Part shown: positions 23,847-35,037 of the stretch, piece after piece | How the letters are laid out: every line of letters starts with the position of its first letter | Position numbering within the stretch: the first letter of the stretch is position 1 | DNA from: Rhytidiadelphus loreus | Taxonomy: Eukaryota > Streptophyta > Bryopsida > Hypnales > Hylocomiaceae | Length of the DNA: 64,000 nt | Assembly (NCBI GenBank): GCA_947034895.1 | Contig: OX344764.1 | Coordinates: 17,174,001 to 17,238,000 of the forward strand | Direction of reading: 5' to 3' | The notes under the pieces: model-generated | The model's database searches: none | What the model was told of the DNA's origin: nothing | Seen by the model: the letters and a program-made list of their open reading frames with translations, nothing else | Position numbers and translations under genes: made by a program

Positions 23847-24851
23847 TGAAGGAGACCCCAGCCATGGTGTCTCAACCCTTTCATGTTACTTGGAACTCTA
23901 AAACATCTACCTCACTATATGTCGACACTATTCGTGTTGCTAGTGTTAGAAACAAAGATGGATGATTAGGTTGAAGGAGATGCATGTTTGGTGGACATCG
24001 CTATGCCATTCCATTTGACCATAGTTGTTGTATAGTGGGAGGCCTTCAGGGCAGGGCCTCCTGGTACGTTAAGCACGCAGGCCTCCTCCAAATAAAAGTT
24101 TCCAGGCACTATTACAAGTGGATTATGCTGCACAAGCAGCGAGAACTTCTCAAAGGGACGGGCCTTCAAGTGCTTCACTCTATTCAAAAGCAAAAACTAC
24201 CCATACAAGAGCCAAACTCTAAGTAACGTGCTCTTGAAAGCGATGAGCCTCATAGAGGTTGCATCGGCTGGGCCCATTTTTTTTTTTCTACTCTCCTCTC
24301 CGTTACCGTTTCCACCTCTCCGTTGCCGTTACTAGCTACTGCATGCGTCAGTATTGACTGTTTCCATTGAGGATGCCTGCTCTCAAAGTTCCAATGCAGA
24401 AAGTCTGACACTTGTGTCTGATTGATGACGAGAATGATGTAGCTACAGTAGCCACACACACACACACACGCAGAGAGATAGTACTGACAACAGAGAGAAC
24501 TATGAATGATGATGCCATAACACTTTAACTTATCTTGCAGTAATGGAGAATGGGAACTGAAAGCCATTGGTGCACTTTGGAATTGATGCTCTCACTGTCT
24601 GTCTGTCGATCTGTCTGTCCCGATACATACAAACACTTGAACAACAAGTGAGGCATCGATCGATCGTGTCCATGATCGAGTGTTTCCAATCTCTGCATGT
24701 TGTTCTTCCCATGTGCTCACCTTCCCCGATTGATGATTTCTATCTGCGGCACTACTCTGCTTTATGAGGTCACTGGTGACGCTCCCTCGGGGGAGCCTTC
24801 GCTTGTTGCACCACCCGAGGGGATCTCGAGGCAGCTGCCGGACTGATGGAC
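23847..24851. other. Gene-free region with microsatellites
   Basis: Contains a (CA)n run near 24455-24470 and a CTGTCTGTCTGTC repeat near 24595-24620. An inverted CCTCGGG/CCCGAGG pair lies near 24785-24825. Short open frames (for example 23984-24226) show no domain. Confidence 0.4.
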
Positions 24852-24855
24852 TTAA

Positions 24856-25046
24856 CTCTTAACGCCTTGAGCCTTTTTCTAATTTTGACACATTTCTGCT
24901 TATATCTTTCTACAGTAATTGCATTTACCAAAATTTCATCAAAGATTTAAGTGTTACATTGGATGAATGAGAAGGTAGTTGGATGAAACAACACCTGCAA
25001 GCCCTCTGTTCATCGTCTAGAATATGGACGTCGGAGTGCTTAAGGG
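24856..25046. mobile_element. Small TTAA-flanked element (191 bp)
   Basis: TTAA at 24852-24855 and 25047-25050. The ends CTCTTAACGCC and the complement CCCTTAAGCAC match only over about 8 bp. A similar right end (GCTTAAGGG then TTAA) occurs at 25412-25424, so a longer composite element is possible. Confidence 0.35.
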
Positions 25047-25170
25047 TTAAAGGACAAGGGGGTGCCCTTGGAAATCATCCGTTTTTCATTACCATCGATG
25101 TGAATCATCGGCTTTAGAAATAGCAAAAGTACTCATTGGAAGTCTAACTATTCTAGAAGATCTCCTATTT

Positions 25171-25301
25171 TTCTTTTGTTTTTTGAAACAAATGAAGCGG
25201 ACTTTCATTGCAAAAGAAACTAAACAAACCTGCCAGCCACAGGTGGCCTGGCAAGACAAAGACCGGAAGGACAAGGACAACAGACAACACATAGGAAGAG
25301 C
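25171..25301 (-). mobile_element. Short retroposon (5'-truncated LINE or SINE) with 15-bp target duplication
   Basis: The 131-bp insert is flanked by GAAGATCTCCTATTT at 25156-25170 and again at 25302-25316, a perfect 15-bp target duplication. On the minus strand the insert ends in an A-rich tail (TTTGTTTCAAAAAACAAAAG). It contains a hairpin around CCAGCCACAGGTGGCCTGG. A-rich tail plus a long target duplication indicates target-primed reverse transcription. Related inserts are at 55384, 59738 and 63380. Confidence 0.75.
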
Positions 25302-25429
25302 GAAGATCTCCTATTTCCACATCCAACAAAATTGAGAAGATGAATAGTTGCACTTCTATCCTACTATAAGGATTCCCTATCATCCATCGGACGCCAAACG
25401 TCCGTATTGATGCTTAAGGGTTAAACAAG

Positions 25430-25749
25430 CATTAGATGGGATTTCCCTATTGGGAAGGGCCGCAAGTTCCCAAGTGGGAAACTGGACGAAACTGATCGTT
25501 CGCGAGGCCTGCTGACCTAGCCAAGCGATTGCCACGTCGATTTTTTCAAAAAATAAAAATAAAAATTTAACTTTGTTTTTCATTTTAAGAACTTTAAATT
25601 TATTTATTTATTTACTCCGTATTTATTTATTTGAAAAAAACAAAATTGGCATCCGTGTTCGATAGGGCCCAGGGGAACAGACGGGCCGGGGGAACGAAGC
25701 TGGGAACAACGTGAAATGGCCCTCCAGCCCCCCCAAATCCTATCTAATG
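25430..25749. mobile_element. MITE-like element, CATTAGATGGGATTT termini
   Basis: The left end CATTAGATGGGATTT pairs with AAATCCTATCTAATG at the right, one mismatch in 15. The interior has the GGGAAC/GTTCCC words of the family at 285-542 and an AT-rich centre. Confidence 0.55.
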
Positions 25750-25946
25750 TAGGTAAGAGCATCTACATTATTGGACTGAATAACAATCTGGAAATGTAGA
25801 TGGATCCATTGTTGAATTGCCAATGGAATAGGGGAGTTTGGGCTCAACAAACTTTGGACTTTGGGCACCAACTTGTTATGGTCGCTCAAGGCTTCAGCGT
25901 GCCCTTGTTTTGAAGCGATTTTGGTCAGAGAACTTCATTTCATTAA

Positions 25947-27498
25947 AAACCCTAAAGTTCCAAACACCATTTTTGGGGCAACATAGTGATTTGGGGCAGC
26001 TCACTACGAATGGAATTTTTATTTTTTTTCCTTTGAAATTTTCACACAACATGTGCCCAAGGAGTAGCTTTATGGTGCAACAATTTTCATAACTTTTGAC
26101 TATATGGTTGAAAAGTTATAGCATGATATGTAATTTTCATCACTTGGTGGGCAACTCGGGCAAATTAGAAAAATTGAATTTGTTGAAGAAATATAAGTTT
26201 GAAATTGGTTTTCTAAATTTCTATATATGTAGAAAGTTTTGAATCATTCCATTTTGATTAATGAGGTGAAAGTTATGAAGAGTTTTAGTTTGCAGGTTGT
26301 TATGGAATCTCTACTCTACTCTAAAATAAATTTTGAAGTCATTTATTTATTTTAATTTTCAATATTTTGAAAAAATAAAAAATAAAAAAGGTGCAAATTG
26401 TATTACATCATCAAAACCATTGGAATTAGCATTTTTCAATTCCATAAATAAATTCTTAAAAATTTAGTATTTTAAATCATACTCTAGTTCTTTCTATTTG
26501 TTATTTTTTTCAAGCATGAAATCAATATGAAATGTTTTTTGTTTCAAATTTTTTATTTTTTATATGTATCCTCAACTTATCTCTTCAACATATTATAGAG
26601 AGTAACAAGTTGTAGTATCTACATATTTTTGTATAAAAAGTTTGAAAGATGAAATCTAACCATTTGGAAAGGGTTGAAAATACTTATTTTTGAAATTCAA
26701 GCAACTTGATCTTGCAATTGGTAAGGTTTTTTATTCTGAAATTTTAGGAGGTTGTACTCCAACAAGTTAAGTAAAAGATCCTATAGTTGAATTTGGTAAT
26801 GAATAAATATAGGTGAAGATTTCAGCCTTGCTTTGGGTTTAAGTATTGTGAAGCAATTTTGGGCTTGAAAACATCAAATACCTAAAGGAGTTAATTGTGT
26901 GCCATAGAGACATGAGTTATGGAGGAACAAAAACACAATTATAGGAACAATCTAAAAATTGTAATATGTTGGTAGGCAAGTGGAGCAACCTTGTGCCTAC
27001 CTTTATTCTCTCCAACAATGTGGTTGCTCTAAATAGAACAATGGTTTTTTAACCCTTCCTTAAAGTATGTAGGGGACCATATGTTTTGTATCATATTTGA
27101 CTCTTGGAATATAAATTATGTACTAAAATATGGAAAGATTGATTATTCAACAATTAACATCTTGCATTTGAATATCACTTTACATCTCCTCAAATCTACT
27201 CTACAATTTTTTTAAATGAAATTCTAATGCGATTTTCCCCCAAGATCCAATGTAGATCACACTTACTTTCAAGAGCCTCTAACACTTGAAAATCCAGTTT
27301 GCAATAGACACCCTTGTACAAAATCTTCAATAGAAAAATCATAAACAATTTTTTTCCAAACCAAAATTTTAATGCTTAAATAGAATTCAAAGGATATTTA
27401 ATAAAACCGTAATTTACTAAAAATAATACTTTGATAAGATTTTATTTAACTTCAAAGTTTAGTTGACACCAAAATATGGTGCCTTGGGCATTTAGGGA
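25947..27498. mobile_element. TTAA-flanked composite element
   Basis: TTAA at 25943-25946 and 27499-27502. The left part (to about 26520) follows the family-2 copy at 6411-7363. The right part (from about 27160) matches 46290-46625 and ends GGGCATTTAGGGA. It may be two overlapping or recombined elements. There is no coding content. Confidence 0.45.
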
Positions 27499-27502
27499 TT
27501 AA

Positions 27503-28092
27503 CATCTAAATTTTTTCATGCTCAAATGTGTCACCATGCATTTAGAAATCATGATCATTTGTAGCTTCAGTAAGGCATGTAGGAAGTGCAATAATGATCC
27601 TAATTTAGAGCCTTTTGTGACATCATGTTTGGATCGGCACAAATATAAACTTTCTTACTATTGTGTACCTCAATTCATGTTCCTTATATGTCAAATGATC
27701 CCCTAAAGAATATATTGGGTCCAATATTGGGCTTTCCAAACCTTCAAAGATCAACTTTTAAACATCAAACCCAAATCAAGAGGTTTGTTTCCTACGGATA
27801 TTAGAGACAACATCTTGAATACGGTACTAAACTACAATCCAATATTTTTATATTGGTTCTTTTTTTTTCTCTAAAAGATGCATCTATCAAACTAAATTTT
27901 GCATTTCAAATTCTAATATGAATGTGTAGTTATCACATAGGAGAATTTCTTAGAATTTTTGTGTAATGGCTTGGAGATTATCCTTTGCCTTGAGAATCCA
28001 AGGGTGGAAGCTCATCATTGATTAATTGGTCATTTGTACAAGCTTCATGATGCCCATATAAGAGAGATTTTCAATTCTTTGCTAGGGCTTAC
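27503..28092. other. Gene-free spacer
   Basis: AT-rich, with no recognisable gene or repeat terminus. A 62-codon open frame near 27518 is unsupported. Confidence 0.3.
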
Positions 28093-29775
28093 CCCCTAAA
28101 GTCTTAAGGCCTTCTTTTCATAAAAAATTCCATTCAAAATTGCCATTTCTATTGCAGAGTGCAAAAAAATTTAGAAATTATTTTTTTGCATATCTAACCG
28201 TACAATCTTACACTAGACTAATAAAAAAAATGTGTGAAAGATTTTTTTAAAATTTAAAATTTGACTAATTGGAATGTAAGATATTTGCATTTGAAGTGAA
28301 CAAAATCATTTTTTTTGTACCTTACATAACTAGATTTTCAAGCGTTGAATCTTATTAGCTTAAATTTTTTGCACTATCAATATTGAATTAAAAAAATTTA
28401 TGTTGAAGAATTGAGTTAAAGGTCTAGGAGAAAAAGATTCAAGAAACACACACTTGTTAATTACAAGTAGGTACGAGATTGAAGGAAATTCTAAATTGTT
28501 AATAGGTCTAAGATGGAATCAAAATACAATAATTTCAATGGTGAGATTGTTCTAGTGAACTAATTAAACCTTGTTAACCCCTAAGTGCCTAAGCCTTTCC
28601 AAGTGTGTTTTTCCCATGAAAAAAGAACATGGGCTTATAGTTATATCCATTGAAGCAAAATGATTTTTTTTCAAAATCTAACCTTATGGATGTTTAAAGA
28701 GCTTGCTTATTAGTATGTTCACTAATTTTGAGTGCAAAATTGCATAGGAGTTGTGAGATTATAATAAGAGAATTGTACATTTCTATTTTTAATATATTGT
28801 CCCTCTCCACAATGTTTCAGAAATTTGCACATAAAAGCTTTTTGGGATTGGAGGTGACATGAACAACTACAAATTGTGTTAGCACACTAAAATACCCTTT
28901 CAAAAAACTTAATATCACTTGAAAAGCTATTAAACTCATTACACAATCCACCTTGCAATTGTTGAGATGCAATTTTCTTTATAAGTATAAATCACAAATA
29001 ACTCCAAATCAACACTTTTTTGTTTAAATTTTCAACGGTGAAAATCATGAAAACACTTTATTCTTTCCATTGGAACCATTTTCATAAGCAAACGGATAAA
29101 TACAAGTTTTTAGATCTTACATCAAGTGAAATTGCTCAAAGTTGGAAAATGAAGTAAAATTAGCAAGCTTTACTCTTCCACTAATGGACATATATGGCTT
29201 TGGAGACCTCTCAACAATCAAATATGTACCTTTTTTAATGAAAAATGAAAGTTTTCAATAGTTAACCCTAAAAACTGCCCGAATTTCTTTTTAAACCGAT
29301 CAAACGTATTTAACTGCCCGCTGCAAAATGAGCGTGAAATTTAAGATCGACCATATTTAGTCGCCCAAGCATTTAGGGGTTAAACTTTTTTTTTTGAAAA
29401 ATTGTGAAAATTGTGCTAAAAAATGAATCCTATAAGTTATTTTTTCAAAAAATATGCTTAGATTGCCTGAAAAACAAGAGACTTAATCAAATATTCCATA
29501 TAGACAAAAATACTTTCAATGTGAAACAAAATTTTAAAATTTTTATTTTGACTTTTTGTGAATTTTTTTGTTGAACCTGATGAGTTCTATTTTGGTCTTA
29601 TTTCCACATAACTTTTGCTTTCGGGCACTGATTCAAGAAAAAATTATATTTTCAGAAAGCTAATGTGTTTTCTTATCTTCAAAAAAAGTTTAAAAAAATC
29701 ACGACAAAAATTGAGACTATAGGAACCTACTCAAAATCCATTTTGTTCCCAAAAAGAACAAAATAATTTTAGGGA
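28093..29775. mobile_element. Family-1 TTAA element interrupted by a second TTAA element
   Basis: The left end CCCCTAAAGTCTTAAGG follows TTAC (28089-28092, one change from TTAA); the right end ATTTTAGGGA precedes TTAA at 29776-29779. Removing the inner element (28578-29379) and one TTAA leaves about 877 bp that follow the family-1 order on both sides. It is the older host of a nested insertion. Confidence 0.65.
28578..29379. mobile_element. Nested TTAA-flanked inverted-repeat element (802 bp)
   Basis: TTAA at 28574-28577 and 29380-29383. The ends are CCCCTAAGTGCCTAAGC and GCCCAAGCATTTAGGGG, an imperfect inverted repeat. It sits inside a family-1 copy whose sequence resumes directly after it (poly-T then GAAAAATTGTG). 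Its interior differs from family 1 except for short core words. Non-coding. Confidence 0.72.
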
Positions 29776-29779
29776 TTAA

Positions 29780-31908
29780 AATGTCGTTTAGTCCCTTACC
29801 ACCCATAGTTGACTAACATGTAGGAGAAGATAGTTGAGATGGATAATTTTTCTTGTGGCATTGAATTTGTTGTCACTTAAAATCACAAGTCCTTTGTGTT
29901 GTGGAGTAACACATTAGGTTGGGTTTCCTTAGGCGGTGAGGGGTTAAGGGTATCAAGATTTTCAATTTTACCTCTTGCCATCATTAAGCTATTCTCTTGC
30001 ATTGTACTTTAAAATATGTCTTCATTTTTTTGGAAATTTGAACTAAACCTTGGTCTTTAAAGGGTTAATAGCCAAGCAATTCTTGGTCACACCAAAAAAT
30101 GAAAGATCTCATCTAGTATTTTATATGCATCTTCAATGTGAGATATTGAGATCCAAATTAGATCGGTTGTTTTTGATGTTATATGGAATATGGTTTCTAA
30201 AAAATGATATAGAATGAGGGACAAAAAGAAACATTCTTCATTGATTTGCTTCACGACATAGACATTACTTCACGTAATTTTACAACTAACTGCATATTCT
30301 AAAAGTTGTGAAAAAGAGACAAAAGTTATAAAATTTTGAGGCATACCAAAAAAAGAGAAGTAAAAGAAATTAGAAACAATAAATTAAATTCACAATTAGA
30401 AGGCTCCACGATTTGTTTAAAGTTTACCACCAATCTACCACCAATTTAATACTAATTTGTTTTCAATGTACATAATGTACTTGATTTGAGGTACAATTAG
30501 ATTCAAATGAGCAATTTAGAACTGAAACAATGTTATGGGATGATGATGCCTCAGATGATGCTCATGACACATTCATTGGGAATTATGGGTGCAAAATTGT
30601 GTTTGGCATGGGATAAAAGGATGGTAGGAAAATTGTGTACACCTCAAATTTTAATAAATATTTTCTCCTTTTTCGATTTTCAAAATATATAATTAGTTTA
30701 AAATTTGGTAGAGAATTGATTCTATGGGGAAGGTCCAAGTGAGGAATGGGCATTTTTGTCTACATCTCTACATAAATATATATGTATTTTTAGTGTCTTT
30801 TTTTTCTTAAAATTTGAATTTAATATGCAAATGAAGCCTTTAATGTCTAGATTCTAATTTTCTTGACAACTCCAATTTTGAGGGGACAAGAATATTTTTT
30901 TATGCCTAAACTTGAGAGCCTATAATCATGTTTAAGAGTATAGAATGACTCAAAATTTAAATTTACTCTATAATTTTATACAAACATAATATATCTATAT
31001 GTGAAAATTTCAGATTTTTATAATTGCACGAGGACTTGTCAAAATGTAAAAGCAAAAGATGTCATTCATACATAGTGACTAAATGGAGCATACAAATTGA
31101 AGAACTTTGAAGTTCAAGAACATGGTCATAGGCTCATGAGCATCCTTTCAAGTACATAATTTATTCTATTAGTGAGGGGAGAAAATTAGCCTCACTTGCA
31201 AAATTAGTGTCCTTCACCTTCAATTTTATGAATACTAATACATTGTAATACACTGGAGTAGTATTTCAACCTGCACTAATTCAAAATAGTGTGATTTTCG
31301 TATATTAGTGTCACAAGTTGTACCGTCCAGGAGTGGAATTCCACTTCATGTGCCTGAGATGGTGGGCCATAACGATGTTGCCACGTTGCCAGCCTCACTT
31401 TCCATGTCACCCACCAACTTCGGCCACCTACTCCCGCCCTCTTACTGCCATTCAAAACCCCGTCTCCATCTTCAACAAAACCCATGTTTTCATCCAAAAT
31501 TGAATTCTCTGAGTATTGCCATCCATCACACCACATTCATCCAAAGACCTCCCTTCTTGTTGTTTTACCCACTTTCATGCTACATCCCTTGGCACTAAGG
31601 TAGAACTACCCATTACTGCCATACACCTAATTCTGACACCTAGGGACCATCTCATTTGCGTTAGTGATCTACCCATTATCATAATCTTACCAACCTATAA
31701 CCATAATGGCAATGCACTTGAAAAGAGGACATGTTAGCCCACGCTTTAACAAGGGTTTGCCCATACTTCAACAAGGGTTTACGTACTCATGCCTTAACAT
31801 TTCACCTTTGAAAAATTACAAAAAATTCACTTCTTGTCAGAATGACTTCTCTTAAACTTTTCAATCTCAGAAAAATGTGGAAGCTCAAAAATAACATCTC
31901 CAAAATTC
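29780..31908. other. Gene-free region
   Basis: A possible small element with ends TCCCTTACCACC / GGCGGTGAGGGG lies near 29793-29944. The segment 31300-31740 is less AT-rich and open in several frames (for example 31308-31598, 96 codons), but no domain is recognisable. No RNA gene was seen. Confidence 0.3.
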
Positions 31909-31911
31909 CTA

Positions 31912-32863
31912 CACTAGAAGAAAAACACGTCCGGCACAACCAACTACTATGCAACTAGTGCCCTATGCAACTGTCATGCAACTAGTTTCCTCTCTATTTG
32001 CACCAAATCTAATGTAGTTGTTTTGTGTCATTGTTTTACAACATTCATTCATTGTTTTAGTTGCAAAGTAGTCATTCTGTAGTTGCAAAAAAAGACTAGG
32101 AAACAACTAGTGTCCTATGCAACTATTATGCAACTGTAAAATGACCATAGTTGTTTCCTAGTTGTACGCTAGTTATTTCTTAGTTGCACTCTAGTTGTTT
32201 CCTAGTTGCTTTCAAAGTTCATACCCATTCGTGTTATATCAATTGACCCATATCAATTGTAAAGAGTACCATTAGATTGAACATATAAGACTTGTAAGTT
32301 GTTATAGTCTTATGTAATGAATTCTTTTGATAGAATTCTAAGATTTCTATAATTTGTGGGTTTCTACAATTTGTAGATTTTGTATATAAGAATTTAAAAA
32401 ATAATTAAAATTCAAGAAATTTTATAATCTAGGAAATTGAATTTTGAAATCTAGGAAGAAGGTAGATCTGAAATTTTGAAATCTAGGAAAAGGGTAGATT
32501 TGAAATCTAGAAATCTAGAAAAAGGTAGATTTGAAATTCAAAAATCTAAGAAAAAGGTAGTTTTGAAATTCTAAAATCTAGAAAGGAGGTAGATCTGAAA
32601 ATTTGAAATCTACAAATCATTGAGATTTATATTTTAAAATTTACAAATCTACAAGTTGCAAGCAAGTTGCAAACAAGTTGCACACAAGGATGAAGTTCTT
32701 TGTATGGTGTCGGATGACAAAAAACCTTGCAACTAGACTGTAACTAATGCGACTTGTCCACTGCAACTACGGACTCTACATTGTCACCTAGTTGCAAACG
32801 TCCTATGCAACTACAAAATGAGTTGCATACTATAGTTGCAAAACCCCTCATTTTCTTCTAGTG
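31912..32863. mobile_element. CACTA-type non-autonomous element with 3-bp target duplication
   Basis: Termini CACTAGAAGAAAA and TTTTCTTCTAGTG form a 13-bp perfect inverted repeat beginning with the diagnostic CACTA. CTA flanks both sides (31909-31911 and 32864-32866), the expected 3-bp duplication. Many sub-terminal ATGCAACTA/TAGTTGCA words in both orientations are typical of transposase-binding repeats. The length is 952 bp, with a minisatellite inside and no transposase. Confidence 0.85.
32445..32615. repeat. Minisatellite inside the CACTA element
   Basis: About four to five degenerate units of roughly 35-43 bp share GAAATCTAGGAAAAAGGTAG and GATTTGAAAT words. It fills the centre of the element. 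Confidence 0.65.
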
Positions 32864-32866
32864 CTA

Positions 32867-34620
32867 GATAGCAAATTTGTATGATAATGGGCAGTTCTAC
32901 TTTAAGTTCCAATGACTTTTTGGCTTGCACATTGGACTCAATATTTGCTTGCTTGCCTGACTTAGGGTGTGCACTTGCTTGCTTGGAATTTTGCTTGCCC
33001 ATCCAATGCTAATTATTTTTTATAATTTTTATATAACCAAAAGATCCTAGTCAATAATAGAAATTAATCCTTCATATTTACCTTGTATGGCGCTCCACAT
33101 CTAGATATTATAGCTATGCGCTAAATGACGCTCCACTATAGGCGTAAACCCTATTTGCTCTACTACCTAGGATTTAGGTGCTACAATATTATTATAATAT
33201 ATATTTCCTTTCACTTTGAGGGCTAAACTCAAGGCAAGTATACTGGTTGAATTTGGGTGGATGAATAAAATTTGCCTCGGAGGCTACAAGATGGAACCTT
33301 GAAACCCACTAGGACTTAGTATTGGCATTAAGGGTTGATTTACACCAAGGCTAGACTACAGACCTTCTAGAATGATCAAAATAGTGATTGGTAGAGAGAT
33401 AGGCATGTCTAAATTGGGTTTACACTTTGGTCAAAGCCCATGCCATTTTTCATGTGAGAAGTCCACTTGGAATCCTACATGCCGTCTAGCATGCCGTCAA
33501 AGTAAATAATGTTTTGTCAATTTCTAGGAGTTTTTTTTTCTTGACCACCTCTTTGAAGTAGGCCTAACGAATTTCTAGGAGACTATGATAGGTTGAAACC
33601 TCACAACCATAGATTTTGTTTATTTAATTGATCATGTTGTTGATAATGTCAAATCTATTATAAATAGATATAGCCCGGTTATGGTCTCTCTTGGATTTAT
33701 ACCAAGACCATGCAAAGTGACATTACCATTTTTTTTGGCTTGGGCTCTTGCTTCGCATTGGTCACATCTAACAAAGTGGGATATCTTGGAGTATTTTTGA
33801 TCCCTTGGCTTGGTCCTAGTGTAAACTGGCCCTCGGGGTGGGTTTCAACTTTGTGCTAATTTTGTGCTAATAACACAAAATAGGCTACAACTACTATCTT
33901 GCTAATTATCGGTAAAAAGAAAAGGGGGGCTTCATGTTTCACTAATATCAATGGACAACCCTATTGATCAAAACCAGCATTCCCAGAATACCTTTTGCAG
34001 ATTTCGCTGGAACACTATTACCGTGTCTGACAAGTCGCAGCTTCCGCGAAATAATCTTAAAAATGATATGAAGCGCATTATAAATTTGTTTAAAAATGGT
34101 GGTGTTTTGTCTATTTTTATTGTTTGCAGTAGAAGGCAATTTGCGATAAGTGCTGGAATTTTGTATAGAACCAGGGATTGCACTTGCTAATTTTGGTCAA
34201 GTGAATAGTTTGGAAATGCTAAGTGATGGCAAATTTTTTCAAAACAATGCGATTTTTTTTCCAAAATATGAGTTTTGCCACAATGTCATACAAACGTGAG
34301 TGCAGACTTGAACTATGTACAAGCAAAATTGAAAATCAAAGATGAAAAAAAATTGAAGCTAAGCATGCACTCAAACATACATTGATAATTGGAACTCAAA
34401 TGTGAGTATGTGACCAAAGAAACATAGAGCATTTGTAGCTCAAACATGAAGTCACGCAAGATAAAACAATGAATTTTTGAATTCAAAAGTAACAGCAAGA
34501 CACTAAAACATAAAACAACTATACTAGAGACATTCACTAATTGGGGAATTGAACCCTACTTGCATAAAGCAAGACTGCCCAAAATTGCAGTATTAGTGAT
34601 ATGCACAACACAGAACACAC
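32867..34620. other. Gene-free region
   Basis: Repeat-like sequence without clear termini. Open frames near 33948-34190 lie on both strands and have no recognisable domain. A tRNA-like T-arm word near 34545 is not part of a tRNA. Confidence 0.3.
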
Positions 34621-34779
34621 AACAAATTAGAAAGAAAAACACAAGTTAGAATGAAGCCCATAGCCCCCCCCTCCAGCAATCTCCTCTACAACTTGTCGCC
34701 CCTGGGCCCCAGCAGTCTTCTCTGCAACTTGTGGCCCCCGCGCCCCTGAAGTCTTCTCCGCAGCTTGTGACTCCCGCAC

Positions 34780-34905
34780 TCCCGCACTCTCGTAGCCAGC
34801 CCGCAGCCCGCACTTCCGTAGCCTTTTCCGCACTCCCGCACTCTCGTAGCCAGCCCGCAGCCCGCACTTCCGTAGCCTTTTCCGCACTCCCGCATTGTGA
34901 CTCCC
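34780..34905. repeat. 54-bp tandem repeat, about two copies
   Basis: The unit starting CCCGCACTCTCGTAGCCAGC at 34781 is repeated at 34835, a period of 54 bp, with partial units on both sides. Its GC content is far above the surroundings. The period is a multiple of three, and one minus-strand frame reads as 18-residue repeats (RLRKCGLRAGYESAGVRK). It lies just downstream of the decayed hAT gene. Confidence 0.75.
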
Positions 34906-35037
34906 GCACTCCCGTAGCCTCGACTCCACAAGCCTCCATATTTGTCAAGGAAAGAACTGTCTTGGAAGTTCAAAGCCAGCGAAATCTGATGAAAACTAAG
35001 GATTTTGAAGGGGGAGGATATTGTAATTTGGCACACA

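Noticed and set aside
29793..29944. Small TTAA-type element
   Set aside because: Only partial terminal symmetry and an imperfect left flank (TTAG); too weak to list as an element.
31308..31598. 96-codon open frame in a GC-richer patch
   Set aside because: Open in several frames on both strands with no domain; no support as a gene.
34540..34580. tRNA-like T-arm word (minus strand GGGTTCAATTCCCC)
   Set aside because: No acceptor stem, anticodon arm or D-arm can be found around it; it looks like repeat sequence.
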